DNA of 44,240 nt from an uncultured Alphaproteobacteria bacterium (GTDB lineage: Bacteria > Pseudomonadota > Alphaproteobacteria > RF32 > CAG-239): contig CASFSV010000029.1 in assembly GCA_949297415.1 (NCBI GenBank), positions 1 to 44,240 of the forward strand, given 5' to 3'. A program made the position numbers and the translations under genes. Below the pieces are notes generated by a model, which saw nothing but the letters and a program-made list of their open reading frames with translations, made no database searches and was not told the DNA's origin. The stretch's first letter is position 1. The number at the start of each line of letters is the position of its first letter. Shown here in pieces: positions 1 through 9,781 of the stretch.

Positions 1-137
1 ATGGATTTTGACCCGTTTACGGGTAGCAAGTAATCTTCGCCCTGTCAGACCGTTATACGCCCTTAAGGCGTTTGCTGGCACTATTAGGGTTATACCCGTT
101 AAAGAAGAACCACCGGCTAAGCCGGTGGGTTCCTTTT
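1..137 (-). mobile_element. Probable left end of an IS200-like element (transposase off-window)
   Basis: Read on the minus strand, this stretch begins with a GC-rich hairpin (CCACCGGC/GCCGGTGG, 110-128). It is followed by smaller stem-loops (GGGT-ATA-ACCC; CGCC/GGCG) and ends in an ACCCG/CGGGT hairpin. That order of structures, and the wording ACTTGCTACCCGT, resembles the left end and 5' leader of IS200-type tnpA genes. There the first hairpin blocks outside transcription and the internal one limits tnpA translation. The transposase itself would lie left of base 1, so the identification rests on structure and remembered family resemblance only. It could instead be an ordinary terminator with unrelated DNA. 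Confidence 0.42.
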
Positions 138-140
138 TTT
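108..140. terminator. Hairpin terminator
   Basis: An 8-bp perfect stem (110-117 with 121-128) with a TAA loop is followed by a T-run at 134-140. It would stop + strand transcription entering from the left. It also faces the 3' end of the minus-strand gene at 166-621. Confidence 0.7.
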
Positions 141-165
141 AGGAAAGGATGGAAATTTATAAAAA

Positions 166-621
166 TTAAAATGCAGGATAGTCCGTAATTTCCGGTTGTA
201 AATTTGGTTGGACGGCGGAGCTTATGTCTTCTAAAGGGATAGATTGTACATCAATTAGCCTGTCACCTGATTGGTAAATCGTATTTTCTATTTGGTTTTT
301 ATAATCCAAAGGGTTCATATCTGTCGGATTGACTGTCGATGATTGACTTACTAGGGGGACCAGATTGTTTGGTGTTATGGCTTGAGTGGGAACTGGTTGA
401 GGCGTATTATTTGATTGGGAATTTATGGGTGCTTGCTCGTTTGCATTATATGAAGGTTGTTCGGCGGATGCCGGTAATCCAAACGGATCTTGCATATTTT
501 GAGGTTGTTCTACAAATATTTCATTTCTCCCTCCGTCAGGGGTTGCGGCGGAACCGATTATTTCGGTTGGTGCATCTGGAGAGGATGTTATAATAAGTGA
601 TGATATTATCAATGCCAGCAT
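166..621 (-). CDS. Small secreted Gln/Pro/Asn-rich protein, function unknown
   Basis: A 151-residue protein with a short hydrophobic N-terminus (residues 2-13, LALIISSLIITS) that looks like a signal peptide. The remainder is low-complexity and polar, rich in P, Q, N and S, without cysteine and without a recognisable domain. It is probably an exported, largely disordered protein. The start is supported by a strong AGGAG ribosome-binding site 8-9 nt upstream (about 630-635). The gene is divergent from the S10 operon and ends facing the IS-like end at 1-137. I do not recognise a family. Confidence 0.6.
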   Translation of the reverse strand: MLALIISSLIITSSPDAPTEIIGSAATPDGGRNEIFVEQPQNMQDPFGLPASAEQPSYNANEQAPINSQSNNTPQPVPTQAITPNNLVPLVSQSSTVNPTDMNPLDYKNQIENTIYQSGDRLIDVQSIPLEDISSAVQPNLQPEITDYPAF

Positions 622-985
622 TTTTTTTCTCCTTTTTTAGCTTCTTATTTAAATAATTTGATTTAGCCGTTTTTAAAGGTATAAATTTCGAAAAATCTTC
701 TAATTCTGCTTTTTGTCTAAAATGGAATCGTTTGAATCTTTGCAAGGGTTTTTAAAAGATAAAAAGTGTATTTTTTTTGATTTTTTGTGCATTTTTTTGT
801 TGCAATTATAAAATTTAAATGTTACAAAGGCAACGCAACAAATGTTAAGGAAGTGTTAACTTTCTTGCGAATCAAATATAGCCCATAATGCAGATTGGTT
901 GTTGCGAATGTCTGCAGTAATTTTTGTAAATGGCAAGTTTCCATTGTGGAAGTATTTGCCATTTAGTTATAGGAAAAGTGTTAAA
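622..985. other. Divergent intergenic region upstream of the S10 operon
   Basis: About 360 AT-rich bases separate the minus-strand secreted protein gene from rpsJ. The region must hold the operon promoter, but several weak -35/-10 pairs compete and I cannot choose one. Two hairpins (847-866 and 928-964) sit in the rpsJ-proximal half. No tuf, fusA, rpsG or rpsL precedes rpsJ here, unlike many proteobacteria. An in-frame extension of rpsJ back to 899 has no ribosome-binding site and is not believed. Confidence 0.6.
847..964 (+). promoter_or_regulatory. Possible structured leader of the S10 operon
   Basis: Two stem-loops lie upstream of rpsJ. At 847-866 there is an 8-bp stem (one G-T pair) with a GTTA loop. 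At 928-964 a 9-bp stem, AAATGGCAA with TTGCCATTT, encloses an internal loop and a second 5-bp stem TTCCA/TGGAA with a TTG loop. The second ends just before the rpsJ AGGAAAAG site at 971-978. In E. coli an S10 leader is the target of autogenous control by L4. Whether these hairpins do the same is inference. Confidence 0.4.
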
Positions 986-1297
986 ATGATGGATACACAA
1001 AACATAAGAATTCGCCTCAAGGCTTTTGATCATCGCTTGCTTGACTTGTCAACCAAAGAGATTGTTCATACAGCTAAAAGAACAGGGGCAAATGTTAGAG
1101 GACCTATTCCTCTTCCAACTAAAATTGAGAAGTTTACGGTTAACCGTTCTCCTCACGTTGATAAGAAGTCTCGTGAACAGTTCGAAATCCGTACTCACAA
1201 AAGACTTCTTGATATTGTAGATCCTACTCCTCAAACCGTTGATGCCTTGATGAAATTAGATTTGGCTGCCGGTGTGAATGTAGAAATTAAGTTATAA
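986..1297 (+). CDS. rpsJ: 30S ribosomal protein S10
   Basis: S10 of the small-subunit head, which in E. coli also acts in transcription antitermination as NusE. The protein matches alphaproteobacterial S10 nearly end to end, with the conserved [11 protein letters not shown] start and the THKRLLDI segment near residue 75. Two adjacent ATGs (986, 989) are possible. 986 has the better distance to the AGGAAAAG site at 971-978, while 989 gives the usual MDTQNIRI start of about 102 residues. It is the first gene of the ribosomal operon. Confidence 0.95.
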   Translation: MMDTQNIRIRLKAFDHRLLDLSTKEIVHTAKRTGANVRGPIPLPTKIEKFTVNRSPHVDKKSREQFEIRTHKRLLDIVDPTPQTVDALMKLDLAAGVNVEIKL

Positions 1298-1354
1298 TTT
1301 TAATGTTGGTTTTTGAAAGATAAAATCAACCTATTGAAAAAGGAAAAAATAATA

Positions 1355-2080
1355 ATGCGTACTGGTCTAATCGCAAAAAAACTTGGAATGACTAGAATTT
1401 TTGAAGCTGACGGGACTCACGTTCCTGTAACAGTTTTGGCTGTTGAAGGCTTGAAAGTTATCAATGTCAGAACAAATGAAAAAGACGGTTACAGCGCTGT
1501 TCAACTCGGAACAGGTGCTGTAAAGGCTAAGAATTTATCTAAGCCGTTGAAAGGATATTTCGCTAAGGCTAATGTTGAGCCTAAAAAGAAAATGGCTGAA
1601 TTCAGAGTTTCTGAAGATTGCCTTTTGTCTGTTGGCGATGAATTGTCTGCAGAACATTTTGTAGCCGGACAATATGTTGATGTTTGCGCTAACTCAATCG
1701 GTAAAGGTTTTGCCGGTGTTATGAAACGTCACAACTTTGCTGGTCTTGAAGCTACTCACGGTGTTTCTTTAACTCACCGTTCTCATGGTTCTACAGGACA
1801 AAGACAAGATCCGGGTAAGGTATTTAAAGGTAAGAAAATGGCCGGACATATGGGTGATGAACGCGTTACTGTTCAAAATCTTAAAGTCGTTGCTATTGAT
1901 GCTAACCGCGGTTTGATTATGGTTAAAGGTGGCGTTCCCGGTGCTGAAAATGCATGGGTTCGCATTACCGATGCTCTTAAGAAAACTGCAGATGTTAAAT
2001 TACCGATGCCTGCCGGTTTGAAAAAGGTTGATGAACCTGTTGCAGTTAAAGCTGAAGAAACAGCAGCTGATAATGCATAA
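1355..2080 (+). CDS. rplC: 50S ribosomal protein L3
   Basis: L3, an early assembly protein of the large subunit whose loop reaches towards the peptidyl-transferase centre. The start [13 protein letters not shown] at 1355 has an AAAGGAAA site upstream, so the longer in-frame reading from 1313 is rejected. The conserved STGQ...[13 protein letters not shown] region is present around residues 145-170. The 241-residue length, with an Ala/Glu-rich C-terminal tail, is typical of alphaproteobacterial L3. Confidence 0.95.
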   Translation: MRTGLIAKKLGMTRIFEADGTHVPVTVLAVEGLKVINVRTNEKDGYSAVQLGTGAVKAKNLSKPLKGYFAKANVEPKKKMAEFRVSEDCLLSVGDELSAEHFVAGQYVDVCANSIGKGFAGVMKRHNFAGLEATHGVSLTHRSHGSTGQRQDPGKVFKGKKMAGHMGDERVTVQNLKVVAIDANRGLIMVKGGVPGAENAWVRITDALKKTADVKLPMPAGLKKVDEPVAVKAEETAADNA

Positions 2081-2102
2081 AAGAGTTTAAGGAATTTTGA
2101 AT

Positions 2103-2723
2103 ATGAAACAGGACATCTTAAATTTAAATAATGAAAACGTTGGCAGCATTGAACTTAACGATGCTATCTTTGGTGTAGAAGTTCGCGCCGATGTTTTGCA
2201 CCGCGTTGTTAATTGGCAGCTTGCTATGCGCCAATGCGGTAATCACCAGACTAAAGGCCGTTCTGACGTTGCTTTGACTCCTGCTAAACCTTTTAAACAA
2301 AAAGGTTCTGGTAATGCTCGTCAAGGTAGCCGTAAAGGAACTCAATTTAGAAAAGGTGGTATTGTATTTGGACCGGTTGTTAGAGATCACTCTCACGACT
2401 TGACCAAAAAGTTCAGAAAATTAGGTCTGAAAACAGCTCTTTCGGCTAAAGCCAAAGAGGGTAATCTTATCATTATTGACGAAGCAAAGCTTTCAAATCC
2501 TAAAACGAAAGATTTACTCGCTAAATTGAACGCTTGTGGTTTGAATAACTGCTTGTTTATTGATGGTAAAGAAGTTGATGTTAATTTCGCATTGGCTAGC
2601 CGTAATATTGTTGGTGTAGATGTTTTACCGACAATTGGTGCCAATGTATACGATATTTTGAGAAAAGAGAAGTTAGTATTGACTAAAGAGGCCGTTGCTT
2701 GCTTGGAGGAAAGATTACAATGA
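2103..2723 (+). CDS. rplD: 50S ribosomal protein L4
   Basis: L4 lines the polypeptide exit tunnel and in gammaproteobacteria is the autogenous repressor of the S10 operon. About 206 residues. The basic loop with [26 protein letters not shown] sequence (about residues 60-85) is the tunnel extension. ATG 2103 is preferred over the TTG at 2097 because of the AAGGA site at 2089-2093. The stop overlaps the rplW start as ATGA, which suggests translational coupling. Confidence 0.94.
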   Translation: MKQDILNLNNENVGSIELNDAIFGVEVRADVLHRVVNWQLAMRQCGNHQTKGRSDVALTPAKPFKQKGSGNARQGSRKGTQFRKGGIVFGPVVRDHSHDLTKKFRKLGLKTALSAKAKEGNLIIIDEAKLSNPKTKDLLAKLNACGLNNCLFIDGKEVDVNFALASRNIVGVDVLPTIGANVYDILRKEKLVLTKEAVACLEERLQ

Positions 2724-3037
2724 AAAAATCAAATAACACAAACAATGTAACTGCAGCTATGTATGATACATTACTTCGTCCGGTAATTACTGAGAAGTCT
2801 ATGATGTCTTCCGAAAATGGCAAAGTTGTCTTCATGGTTCCTTTGTCAGCTACGAAAGAAAGCGTTAAAGCAGCTGTTGAAGCTATCTTTAATGTTAAGG
2901 TAAATAAAGTAAATACCGTTAAACAAGCTGGTAAGGTAAAACGCTTTAGAGGTTATGAGGGCGTTCGCTCTGATTATAAGAAAGCTGTTATTACGCTTGC
3001 CGAAGGTCAAAATATTGATGTTACAGCAGGAATTTAG
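2720..3037 (+). CDS. rplW: 50S ribosomal protein L23
   Basis: L23 sits at the tunnel exit and is the docking site for SRP and trigger factor. Of 105 residues, the first 20 or so are a polar Asn-rich extension before the typical [10 protein letters not shown] motif, so the N-terminus is slightly longer than in E. coli. The start overlaps the rplD stop by 4 nt, with GGAGGAAAG just upstream. The [15 protein letters not shown] loop is conserved. Confidence 0.94.
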   Translation: MKKSNNTNNVTAAMYDTLLRPVITEKSMMSSENGKVVFMVPLSATKESVKAAVEAIFNVKVNKVNTVKQAGKVKRFRGYEGVRSDYKKAVITLAEGQNIDVTAGI

Positions 3038-3039
3038 TC

Positions 3040-3876
3040 ATGGCTTTGAAAACATATAAACCTGCCACTCCGGGTCTTCGTCAGCTGATTATTGTTGACA
3101 GAAGTGAACTGTATAAAGGTAATCCGGAAAAAAGTCTGACCGTTGGTCTGACCAAAAGCGGTGGGCGTGATAATTTCGGACACGTTACAAGTCGTAGAAT
3201 CGGTGGCGGTCATAAACGCAAATATCGTGTAATCGACTTCAAACGTAATAAATTTGATTGTGAAGCAACTGTGGAGAGAATCGAATACGATCCTAACCGC
3301 ACATCTTTTATCGCTTTGATTAATTATGAAGATGGCGAAAAGGCTTATATTTTGGCTCCGCAAAGATTGAAAGCCGGCGATAAAGTTATCTCTTCAGAGA
3401 AAGCTGATATTAAGCCGGGTAATGCAATGCCGTTGAAGAGCATGCCGGTTGGTACTATTGTTCACAACGTTGAGTTGAAAGTTGGTAAAGGCGGACAATT
3501 AGTTCGTTCTGCTGGTTGTTATGCTCAAGTTGTTGGTAAAGACGCTGGTTACGCTCAATTGAAGCTCTCTTCTGGTGAGTTGAGAATCGTTCGTGAAGAA
3601 TGCTTGGCTACTGTTGGCGCTGTTTCTAACCCAGATAATCAAAACGTTTCTTTGGGTAAAGCAGGTCGCGCTAGATGGTTGGGCGCTCGCCCGGTTTCTC
3701 GTGGTGTTGCTATGAACCCTGTTGACCACCCACATGGTGGTGGTGAAGGTCGTACTTCTGGTGGCCGTCATCCGGTTACACCTTGGGGTAAACCAACTAA
3801 GGGTGCTAAAACTCGTTCTAACAAGAAGACAGATCGCTTTATTATGAGATCTCGTCATGAAAATAAAAAGAAATAA
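3040..3876 (+). CDS. rplB: 50S ribosomal protein L2
   Basis: L2, needed for subunit association and peptidyl-transferase activity. 278 residues, the usual length. It starts [12 protein letters not shown] and keeps the C-terminal [15 protein letters not shown] segment with the conserved histidine near the active centre. It begins 2 nt after the rplW stop. The basic tail ends [10 protein letters not shown]. Confidence 0.96.
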   Translation: MALKTYKPATPGLRQLIIVDRSELYKGNPEKSLTVGLTKSGGRDNFGHVTSRRIGGGHKRKYRVIDFKRNKFDCEATVERIEYDPNRTSFIALINYEDGEKAYILAPQRLKAGDKVISSEKADIKPGNAMPLKSMPVGTIVHNVELKVGKGGQLVRSAGCYAQVVGKDAGYAQLKLSSGELRIVREECLATVGAVSNPDNQNVSLGKAGRARWLGARPVSRGVAMNPVDHPHGGGEGRTSGGRHPVTPWGKPTKGAKTRSNKKTDRFIMRSRHENKKK

Positions 3877-3888
3877 GGAGGTAAACAA

Positions 3889-4167
3889 ATGACACGTTCC
3901 GTTTGGAAAGGACCTTTTGTAGATGGTTATCTTCTTAAAAAAGCTGATGCAGCAAGAGCATCTACTCGTAATGAAGTGATTAAAATTTGGTCTCGTCGTT
4001 CTACCATGTTGCCACAGTTTGTTGGTTTAACATTTGGTGTTCACAATGGTCATAAATTTATTCCAGTACTCGTTACTGAAGAAATGGTTGGCCATAAATT
4101 CGGTGAATTTGCTCCGACACGTACCTTCTATGGTCACGCTGCAGATAAAAAAGTTAAGAGAGGTTAA
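3889..4167 (+). CDS. rpsS: 30S ribosomal protein S19
   Basis: S19, a small-subunit head protein near the tRNA path that contacts S13. 92 residues, starting [12 protein letters not shown], with the conserved [13 protein letters not shown] segment. It is preceded by AAGGAGG, one of the strongest ribosome-binding sites in this operon. Confidence 0.96.
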   Translation: MTRSVWKGPFVDGYLLKKADAARASTRNEVIKIWSRRSTMLPQFVGLTFGVHNGHKFIPVLVTEEMVGHKFGEFAPTRTFYGHAADKKVKRG

Positions 4168-4169
4168 TT

Positions 4170-4544
4170 ATGGGAAAAACTAAAGATACAAGAAGACTTG
4201 CCGACAACCAGGCTATGGCTGTATGCAATTCTATCCGCTCAAGCTCTCGTAAATTAAACCTTGTTGCTCAGACAATCAGAGGCTTAAGCGCTGAAAAGGC
4301 TGTTGCAGAACTTAGCTTTTCTAAGAAAAGAATCGCAAAAGTTGCTTTAGAAGTATTAAAATCTGCTATTGCTAACGCTGAAAACAATCACAAGCTTAAT
4401 ATTGATAAACTTGTTGTTGCTGAAGCATATACTGGTAATGGTATCGTTATGAAACGTATGCACGCGCGTGGTCGTGGTAGAGGCGCTAGAGTTTTGAAGC
4501 CGTTCTCTAAATTGACTATCGTTGTTGCAGAGCGTGGGGAGTAA
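4170..4544 (+). CDS. rplV: 50S ribosomal protein L22
   Basis: L22 forms, with L4, the constriction of the exit tunnel. 124 residues. The conserved core ([14 protein letters not shown]) and the tunnel hairpin [18 protein letters not shown] are present near residues 90-112. It starts 2 nt after rpsS. The N-terminal extension of roughly 15 residues before the core is normal for alphaproteobacteria. Confidence 0.95.
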   Translation: MGKTKDTRRLADNQAMAVCNSIRSSSRKLNLVAQTIRGLSAEKAVAELSFSKKRIAKVALEVLKSAIANAENNHKLNIDKLVVAEAYTGNGIVMKRMHARGRGRGARVLKPFSKLTIVVAERGE

Positions 4545-4549
4545 GTTAA

Positions 4550-5218
4550 ATGGGACAGAAAGTAAATCCTATCAGTCTTCGTTTAGGTGTTAACCGCACT
4601 TGGGACTCTCGTTGGTATGCTGATGAGAAGTTCGCTGATTACCTCCACGAAGATTTGAAAATTAGAAAATTTTTGAAAGAAAAGTTGGCTCAAGCCGGTA
4701 TTAGTAAGGTTGTTATTGAACGCCCAGCTAAAAAAGCTAGAGTTACTATTCATTCAGCAAGACCAGGTGTTGTAATTGGCAAGAAAGGTCAAGACATTGA
4801 GTTGTTGAGAAAAGACATTCAAAAGTTGACTGATTCTGAAGTTCAATTAAATATTCTGGAAGTCAGAAAGCCTGAACTGGATGCTCAGTTGGTTGCTGAT
4901 TCTGTTGCTCAACAATTGGAAAGACGTGTTGCTTTCCGTCGCGCAATGAAAAGAGTTATGCAATCTGCTTTGCGTCTTGGTGCCGAAGGTATCAAAGTTT
5001 GCTGTTCCGGTCGTTTAGGCGGTGCGGAAATCGCAAGAACTGAATATTACCGTGAAGGCAGAGTGCCTTTGCACACTCTTCGTGCTGATATTGACTATGC
5101 TACTTCAACTGCTCACACCACTTATGGTGCTTGCGGCGTTAAGGTTTGGATTTACAAAGGTGAGATTATGGCTCACGATCCAATGGCACAAGACAAGAAA
5201 TTGGCTGAACAAAAGTAA
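4550..5218 (+). CDS. rpsC: 30S ribosomal protein S3
   Basis: S3, part of the mRNA entry site and helicase activity of the small subunit. 222 residues. It starts [13 protein letters not shown] and has a KH domain with the [12 protein letters not shown] loop near residues 75-86, followed by the C-terminal S3 domain ([25 protein letters not shown]). Confidence 0.96.
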   Translation: MGQKVNPISLRLGVNRTWDSRWYADEKFADYLHEDLKIRKFLKEKLAQAGISKVVIERPAKKARVTIHSARPGVVIGKKGQDIELLRKDIQKLTDSEVQLNILEVRKPELDAQLVADSVAQQLERRVAFRRAMKRVMQSALRLGAEGIKVCCSGRLGGAEIARTEYYREGRVPLHTLRADIDYATSTAHTTYGACGVKVWIYKGEIMAHDPMAQDKKLAEQK

Positions 5219-5233
5219 GAATGAGGTTTTAAA

Positions 5234-5662
5234 ATGTTAAGTCCAAAACGTGTAAAGTTCCGTAAGCAACATAAAGGCCGTATTCACGGTGTTGCAAAAG
5301 GCGGTGCTGAGTTAAGTTTCGGTTCATACGGATTGAAAGCTCTTTCACCAGAGCGCGTTACCGCTCGCCAAATCGAGGCAGCTCGTCGCGCTATCACTCG
5401 TGAAATGAAGAGAGCCGGAAGACTATGGATTAGAATTTTCCCAGATGTTCCTGTGTCAGATAAACCTGCCGAGGTTCGTATGGGTAAAGGTAAAGGTGCT
5501 CCTGAATTTTGGGTAGCAAGAGTTAAACCTGGTCGCATTATGTTCGAAATTGGTGAGGTTGATGAAGAAACCGCACGCAGAGCATTTGCGTTGGGTGCAG
5601 CAAAATTGCCAGTTAAGAGCAAGTTTGTTAAACGCTTGAATTCTGATAATGGAGAAGCATAA
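5234..5662 (+). CDS. rplP: 50S ribosomal protein L16
   Basis: L16 organises the A-site region of the large subunit. 142 residues. It starts [16 protein letters not shown] and contains the [21 protein letters not shown] segment in its second half. The stop overlaps the rpmC ATG by one base (TAATG), so the two genes are probably coupled in translation. Confidence 0.96.
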   Translation: MLSPKRVKFRKQHKGRIHGVAKGGAELSFGSYGLKALSPERVTARQIEAARRAITREMKRAGRLWIRIFPDVPVSDKPAEVRMGKGKGAPEFWVARVKPGRIMFEIGEVDEETARRAFALGAAKLPVKSKFVKRLNSDNGEA

Positions 5663-5859
5663 TGGTTAAAATTAAAGATTTGAGAGCTATGAGTGATGAT
5701 GAGTTGGAAAACAGACTCGTAGAATGCAAAAAAGAGCAATTAAGTTTGCGCATTCAGCAGGCTACAGGTCAACTCCAAAAACCTTCTGAAATCTCTAAAG
5801 TTCGTAAAGAAGTAGCTCAAATCAATACGCTTTTAACAGAGCGTAAGAAGAATAGTTAG
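5662..5859 (+). CDS. rpmC: 50S ribosomal protein L29
   Basis: L29, a small helical protein beside L23 at the tunnel exit. 65 residues. It has the typical two-helix pattern: [14 protein letters not shown], then [10 protein letters not shown] and [17 protein letters not shown]. It starts inside the rplP stop. Confidence 0.95.
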   Translation: MVKIKDLRAMSDDELENRLVECKKEQLSLRIQQATGQLQKPSEISKVRKEVAQINTLLTERKKNS

Positions 5860-5870
5860 GAGAAAAACAG

Positions 5871-6113
5871 ATGCCTAAAAGAATTCTTCAAGGTGTTGTT
5901 GTAAGTGCTAAACAGGATAAAACTGTCGTTGTCAGTGTTGAGCGTCAAGTTATGCATCCTGTTTACAAAAAAATCGTGAAGAAAAGTAAGAAATTTGCTG
6001 CTCACGATGAAAATAATCAGTTCAAAGAGGGGGATCAGGTTTCTATCATCGAATCTAAACCTTATTCCAAAACTAAAACTTGGACTGTGTTAACTAATAA
6101 TGAAAATGCCTAA
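5871..6113 (+). CDS. rpsQ: 30S ribosomal protein S17
   Basis: S17, a primary 16S rRNA-binding OB-fold protein. 80 residues, with the conserved [16 protein letters not shown] opening and a [16 protein letters not shown] middle. An AGGAG site lies 8 nt before the ATG. Confidence 0.95.
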   Translation: MPKRILQGVVVSAKQDKTVVVSVERQVMHPVYKKIVKKSKKFAAHDENNQFKEGDQVSIIESKPYSKTKTWTVLTNNENA

Positions 6114-6130
6114 TTAGGAAGGAATGAATT

Positions 6131-6499
6131 ATGATACAGATGCAAACCAACCTAGATGTTGCGGATAATTCTGGAGCACGTCAGGTGCAGTGCATTAAAG
6201 TTCTTGGTGGTTCCAAGAGAATGCATGCTTCAGTCGGTGACATTATTATCGTTTCCGTTAAAGATGCTATGCCTAAAGGGCGTGTAAAGAAAGGTGACGT
6301 TCAACGTGCAGTCATCGTTAGAACGGCTAGCGACATCAGACGTAAAGACGGTAGTGTAATCCGTTTTGATAGCAATGCAGCTGTTTTGGTTAATAAAGAT
6401 GGTGAACCAATTGGTACTCGTATCTTTGGCCCAGTAACCAGAGAGTTGCGTGCGAAAAAATTTATGAAGATAATTTCTTTAGCGCCGGAGGTTTTGTAA
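6131..6499 (+). CDS. rplN: 50S ribosomal protein L14
   Basis: L14 forms inter-subunit bridges. 122 residues, the standard length. The start [16 protein letters not shown] and the end IISLAPEVL match alphaproteobacterial L14 closely, one of the better taxonomic clues in the window. The stop overlaps the rplX start (TAATG). Confidence 0.96.
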   Translation: MIQMQTNLDVADNSGARQVQCIKVLGGSKRMHASVGDIIIVSVKDAMPKGRVKKGDVQRAVIVRTASDIRRKDGSVIRFDSNAAVLVNKDGEPIGTRIFGPVTRELRAKKFMKIISLAPEVL

Positions 6500-6813
6500 T
6501 GAGCAAAATGAAAATCAAAAAAGGTGATAAAGTAATCGTTATCGCAGGTGATGATAAAGGTAAAACAGGTGAAGTTTTGAAAGCTATGCCGAAAGAAGGT
6601 AAAGTTGTTGTTCAAGGTGTTAACCTCGTTAAAAGACATACAAAACCAAGTCAAACAAATCCTGGCGGTATTGTTACTAAAGAAGCAGCTATTCAGGTTT
6701 CTAATGTGGCAGCATTAACAGCTGATGGTAAACCTTCTAAAATAGGTTATAAAGTTGTTGATGGTGTTAAAAAGCGTGTTGCTCGGAAATCCGGTGAAGT
6801 AATCGATAATTAG
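6499..6813 (+). CDS. rplX: 50S ribosomal protein L24
   Basis: L24, an assembly-initiator protein of the large subunit. 104 residues, with an N-terminal KOW motif ([20 protein letters not shown]). The start overlaps the rplN stop by one base. It is followed 11 nt later by rplE. Confidence 0.95.
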   Translation: MSKMKIKKGDKVIVIAGDDKGKTGEVLKAMPKEGKVVVQGVNLVKRHTKPSQTNPGGIVTKEAAIQVSNVAALTADGKPSKIGYKVVDGVKKRVARKSGEVIDN

Positions 6814-6824
6814 GAGATAATTTG

Positions 6825-7364
6825 ATGACAAATTTTGAAACTTTATATAATGATGTCATTAAGAAGGCTCTTGTGGAAAAGTTCGGTTACAAGAACCCGC
6901 ATGAGATTCCGAAGTTGACTAAAATTGTTCTGAATATGGGCGTTGGTGACGCTATTACAGACAAGAAAAAGCTTAATAATGCTGTTGAGGAAATGGCTAT
7001 GATTGCTGGTCAAAAACCAGTTGTAACTACAGCCAGAAAATCTATCGCTACTTTTAAATTAAGAGAAGGTATGCCGATCGGTTGTAAAGTAACATTACGT
7101 TCTGATAGAATGTATGAGTTCCTTGAACGCTTGATTAATATGGCTCTTCCGCGCATCAGAGACTTCCATGGTATTTCTGGTAAGAACTTTGATGGAAGAG
7201 GTAACTTTGCTTTTGGCATTAAAGAGCAAATTATTTTCCCTGAAATTAACTATGAAAAAGTTGAACAGGTTAGAGGTATGGATATCGTTATCTGCACTTC
7301 TGCTAAAACTGATGAAGAAGCTAAATTCCTTCTTACATCTTTCAACTTACCATATAAGAAATAA
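6825..7364 (+). CDS. rplE: 50S ribosomal protein L5
   Basis: L5 binds 5S rRNA and contacts P-site tRNA. 179 residues. Conserved segments include [35 protein letters not shown] and [19 protein letters not shown] 6825 lies 8 nt after TAGGAG and is preferred over the TTG one codon upstream. Confidence 0.95.
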   Translation: MTNFETLYNDVIKKALVEKFGYKNPHEIPKLTKIVLNMGVGDAITDKKKLNNAVEEMAMIAGQKPVVTTARKSIATFKLREGMPIGCKVTLRSDRMYEFLERLINMALPRIRDFHGISGKNFDGRGNFAFGIKEQIIFPEINYEKVEQVRGMDIVICTSAKTDEEAKFLLTSFNLPYKK

Positions 7365-7378
7365 GTGGAGATTTTACG

Positions 7379-7684
7379 ATGTCAAAAACAAGTTCAGTTT
7401 ACAGAAACTTGAAAAGAGTGAAAATGGTTGCGAAATACGCAAACGTTCGCTCCAAGTTGAAGGCCATTGCCAATGACAAAAATGCTCCTGAAGAAGATAG
7501 ATTTCAGGCTACTTTGAAGTTGGCTGAATTACCACGTAACTCTTCAAAGGTTAGAGTTAGAAATCGTTGCAGAATTACTGGTCGTTCTCGTAGTGTTAGC
7601 AGGAAGTTCGGTGTTAGCCGTGTTGAATTAAGACAAATGGCTAGTTTTGGTGAAATTCCTGGTTTGGTAAAATCAAGCTGGTAA
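7379..7684 (+). CDS. rpsN: 30S ribosomal protein S14, zinc-free type
   Basis: S14 of the small-subunit head. 101 residues, the long form. It has one cysteine (in [11 protein letters not shown]) instead of the two CxxC pairs of the zinc ribbon form, so it should not need zinc. The C-terminus has the standard [29 protein letters not shown] ending. Confidence 0.95.
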   Translation: MSKTSSVYRNLKRVKMVAKYANVRSKLKAIANDKNAPEEDRFQATLKLAELPRNSSKVRVRNRCRITGRSRSVSRKFGVSRVELRQMASFGEIPGLVKSSW

Positions 7685-7696
7685 GGAGATGATATT

Positions 7697-8095
7697 ATGT
7701 CTATGACTGATCCTTTGGGCGATATGCTCGCACGCATTAGAAACGCACAAAGAGCGAAGAAAAGTGATGTTGTATCACCTGCTTCTCGCTTGCGTGAAAA
7801 TGTATTGGAAGTTTTGAAAAGAGAAGGATATATCGCTGGTTATGAAAAAACTAACGTTCGTCCTGGTGTTGATGAACTTCGTATTCAATTAAAGTATCAT
7901 GAGGGTACAAGTGTAATTACTGAAATTTATCGCGTTTCCACTCCGGGACGTCGTGTATATTCCAGTGTTAGAGACCTGCCTAGAGTTTATAATGGCCTCG
8001 GTATCTCTATCGTTTCTACTCCGAAAGGTGTTATGAGCGATAACGAAGCCAGAAAAGCTAATGTTGGCGGCGAAATCTTGTGCCAAGTTTTCTAG
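7697..8095 (+). CDS. rpsH: 30S ribosomal protein S8
   Basis: S8, a primary 16S rRNA binder and in E. coli the repressor of the spc operon. 132 residues. It begins [18 protein letters not shown] and contains [19 protein letters not shown] and [15 protein letters not shown] near the C-terminus. A TAAGGAG site precedes it. Confidence 0.95.
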   Translation: MSMTDPLGDMLARIRNAQRAKKSDVVSPASRLRENVLEVLKREGYIAGYEKTNVRPGVDELRIQLKYHEGTSVITEIYRVSTPGRRVYSSVRDLPRVYNGLGISIVSTPKGVMSDNEARKANVGGEILCQVF

Positions 8096-8106
8096 GGAGA
8101 TAGCGG

Positions 8107-8643
8107 ATGTCAAGAGTTGGAAAATATCCTGTAATTATCCCGGAAGGTGTTAGCGCATCCATTAATGGGAATGTTGTTAACGTTAAAGGAAAATTAGGTG
8201 AATTAAGCTTTGCTTATGATGATTCTCACGTTAATGTTGAACTCAAGGAAGGCAAAATTGTTGTTACTCCGCATTCTCAAAGCCGTACGGCTAGAACTCT
8301 TTGGGGGACAACCAGAGCTCAAATTAACTCTTTGGTAAAAGGTGTAAGTGCCGGTTACAGCAAGAGCATTGAGTTGAACGGTGTGGGTTATAAGGCTCGT
8401 ATGGAAGGTAGAAAATTAGTTCTTACATTGGGCTTTTCTCACGATGTTCCGTTTGAAACACCAAATGGCATTACTATTGTTTGCGAAACTCCTACAACTT
8501 TGAAAGTTAGCGGTGTTGATAAACAGTTAGTAGGTCAGGTTGCGGCTGAAATTCGTAAATACAGAAAACCTGAACCTTATAAAGGAAAAGGTATCCGTGT
8601 TGATGGCGAATATGTACGTCGTAAAGAAGGTAAGAAGAAATAG
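8107..8643 (+). CDS. rplF: 50S ribosomal protein L6
   Basis: L6 lies near the factor-binding region of the large subunit. 178 residues, with two repeated L6 folds. The conserved C-terminal block ends [20 protein letters not shown]. It starts [15 protein letters not shown]. Confidence 0.96.
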   Translation: MSRVGKYPVIIPEGVSASINGNVVNVKGKLGELSFAYDDSHVNVELKEGKIVVTPHSQSRTARTLWGTTRAQINSLVKGVSAGYSKSIELNGVGYKARMEGRKLVLTLGFSHDVPFETPNGITIVCETPTTLKVSGVDKQLVGQVAAEIRKYRKPEPYKGKGIRVDGEYVRRKEGKKK

Positions 8644-8654
8644 GATGTAAAGCA

Positions 8655-9017
8655 ATGAATACACCAAAGAAATTATATGAAAAAAGAAAAGCTCGTGTTA
8701 GAACGGCTTTGAAAGCTGCTGCGAATGGAAAGATGAGATTGTCTGTATTTCGTAGCGGAAAACATATCTATGCGCAAGTTATTGATGACGCTAAAGGTGC
8801 TACAGTTGCTTCTGCTTCTACCTTGGATAAAGAAGTAAGAGCCAATATTACTAAATCTTCTAATATTGAAGCTGCTCAGTATGTTGGTAAAGTAGTTGCT
8901 GAACGCGCTGTTAAAAATGGCGTCAGCGAAGTTGTGTTTGATCGTGGCGGTTATGTTTACCATGGTCGCGTGAAGGCTCTGGCAGATTCTGCCCGTGAAG
9001 CCGGGTTGAAATTTTAG
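8655..9017 (+). CDS. rplR: 50S ribosomal protein L18
   Basis: L18 binds 5S rRNA together with L5 and L25. 120 residues, with [18 protein letters not shown] in the first half and [19 protein letters not shown] near the end. It follows rplF by 11 nt. Confidence 0.95.
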   Translation: MNTPKKLYEKRKARVRTALKAAANGKMRLSVFRSGKHIYAQVIDDAKGATVASASTLDKEVRANITKSSNIEAAQYVGKVVAERAVKNGVSEVVFDRGGYVYHGRVKALADSAREAGLKF

Positions 9018-9026
9018 GAGGTTATC

Positions 9027-9593
9027 ATGGCACAATCTTTAGATCGTCATAATAAGGCGGATAAAAAAGAAGAATTGGTTGAGAAACTCGTTTTCGTAAA
9101 CCGTGTAGCTAAAACTGTAAAAGGTGGTCGTACTATGTCTTTTGCGGCTTTGGTTGTTGTAGGTGATCAAAAAGGTCGTATCGGCTTTGGTTCCGGTAAA
9201 GCAGCTGAAGTTCCTGAAGCTATTGTTAAAGCTACTAATGAAGCTAAAAAGAACATGGTTCGCATTCCTTTGCGTGAAGGCAGAACTTTACACCACGATA
9301 TCGCTGGTCGCTTTGGTGCTGGTAAGGTTGTTTTGAGAACTGCTCCAGCTGGTACTGGTGTGATTGCCGGTGGTCCTATGCGTGCTGTATTTGAAGTTTT
9401 GGGTGTACAAGACGTTGTTGCTAAATCTTTGGGTTCTAATAACCCTTACAATATGATTAAAGCAACTTTTGCTGCACTTCAATCTATCAGCAGTCCGCGT
9501 ATGGTTGCTGCTAAACGTGGTAAAAAAGTTGGTGATATCGTAAGTCGCCGCGAAAATACTTCTAACGTTAAGATGGAAAAAGAGGAGGCTTAA
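9027..9593 (+). CDS. rpsE: 30S ribosomal protein S5
   Basis: S5, a decoding-fidelity protein at the mRNA entry. 188 residues. An N-terminal double-stranded-RNA-binding fold ([20 protein letters not shown]) is followed by the S5 C-terminal domain ([36 protein letters not shown]). A strong TAGGAGG site precedes the ATG. Confidence 0.96.
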   Translation: MAQSLDRHNKADKKEELVEKLVFVNRVAKTVKGGRTMSFAALVVVGDQKGRIGFGSGKAAEVPEAIVKATNEAKKNMVRIPLREGRTLHHDIAGRFGAGKVVLRTAPAGTGVIAGGPMRAVFEVLGVQDVVAKSLGSNNPYNMIKATFAALQSISSPRMVAAKRGKKVGDIVSRRENTSNVKMEKEEA

Positions 9594-9595
9594 TC

Positions 9596-9781
9596 ATGGT
9601 TGCTAAAAAAACTGTTAAAGTTACTCAAGTTAAAAGTTCCATCGGCCACGGCAAAGAGCAAATTGCTACTTTGAAAGGTTTGGGCTTAAACAAAGTTGGC
9701 AGAACTTCTGTTTTGGAAGATACTCCAGCTGTTAGAGGTATGATTAATAAGGTAGCTCACCTCATTAAAGTTGAAGAATAA
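9596..9781 (+). CDS. rpmD: 50S ribosomal protein L30
   Basis: L30, a small 61-residue protein starting 2 nt after rpsE. It shows the family pattern [15 protein letters not shown], then [19 protein letters not shown], then [13 protein letters not shown]. It is followed by an unusually long gap of 108 nt before rplO, which holds a folded RNA element. Confidence 0.94.
   Translation: MVAKKTVKVTQVKSSIGHGKEQIATLKGLGLNKVGRTSVLEDTPAVRGMINKVAHLIKVEE

Noticed and set aside
1..33. Short + strand frame MDFDPFTGSK ending in TAA at the window edge
   Set aside because: Ten codons with no ribosome-binding site visible. The bases are better explained as the hairpin of the IS200-like end on the other strand.
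339..593. Plus-strand frame of 84 codons
   Set aside because: Antisense shadow of the secreted protein gene at 166-621, with no ribosome-binding site and skewed composition.
899..985. N-terminal extension of S10
   Set aside because: No ribosome-binding site, runs through the leader hairpin, and is absent from S10 proteins in general.
1313..1354. N-terminal extension of L3
   Set aside because: The standard [13 protein letters not shown] start has a good AAAGGAAA site; the extension overlaps that site.
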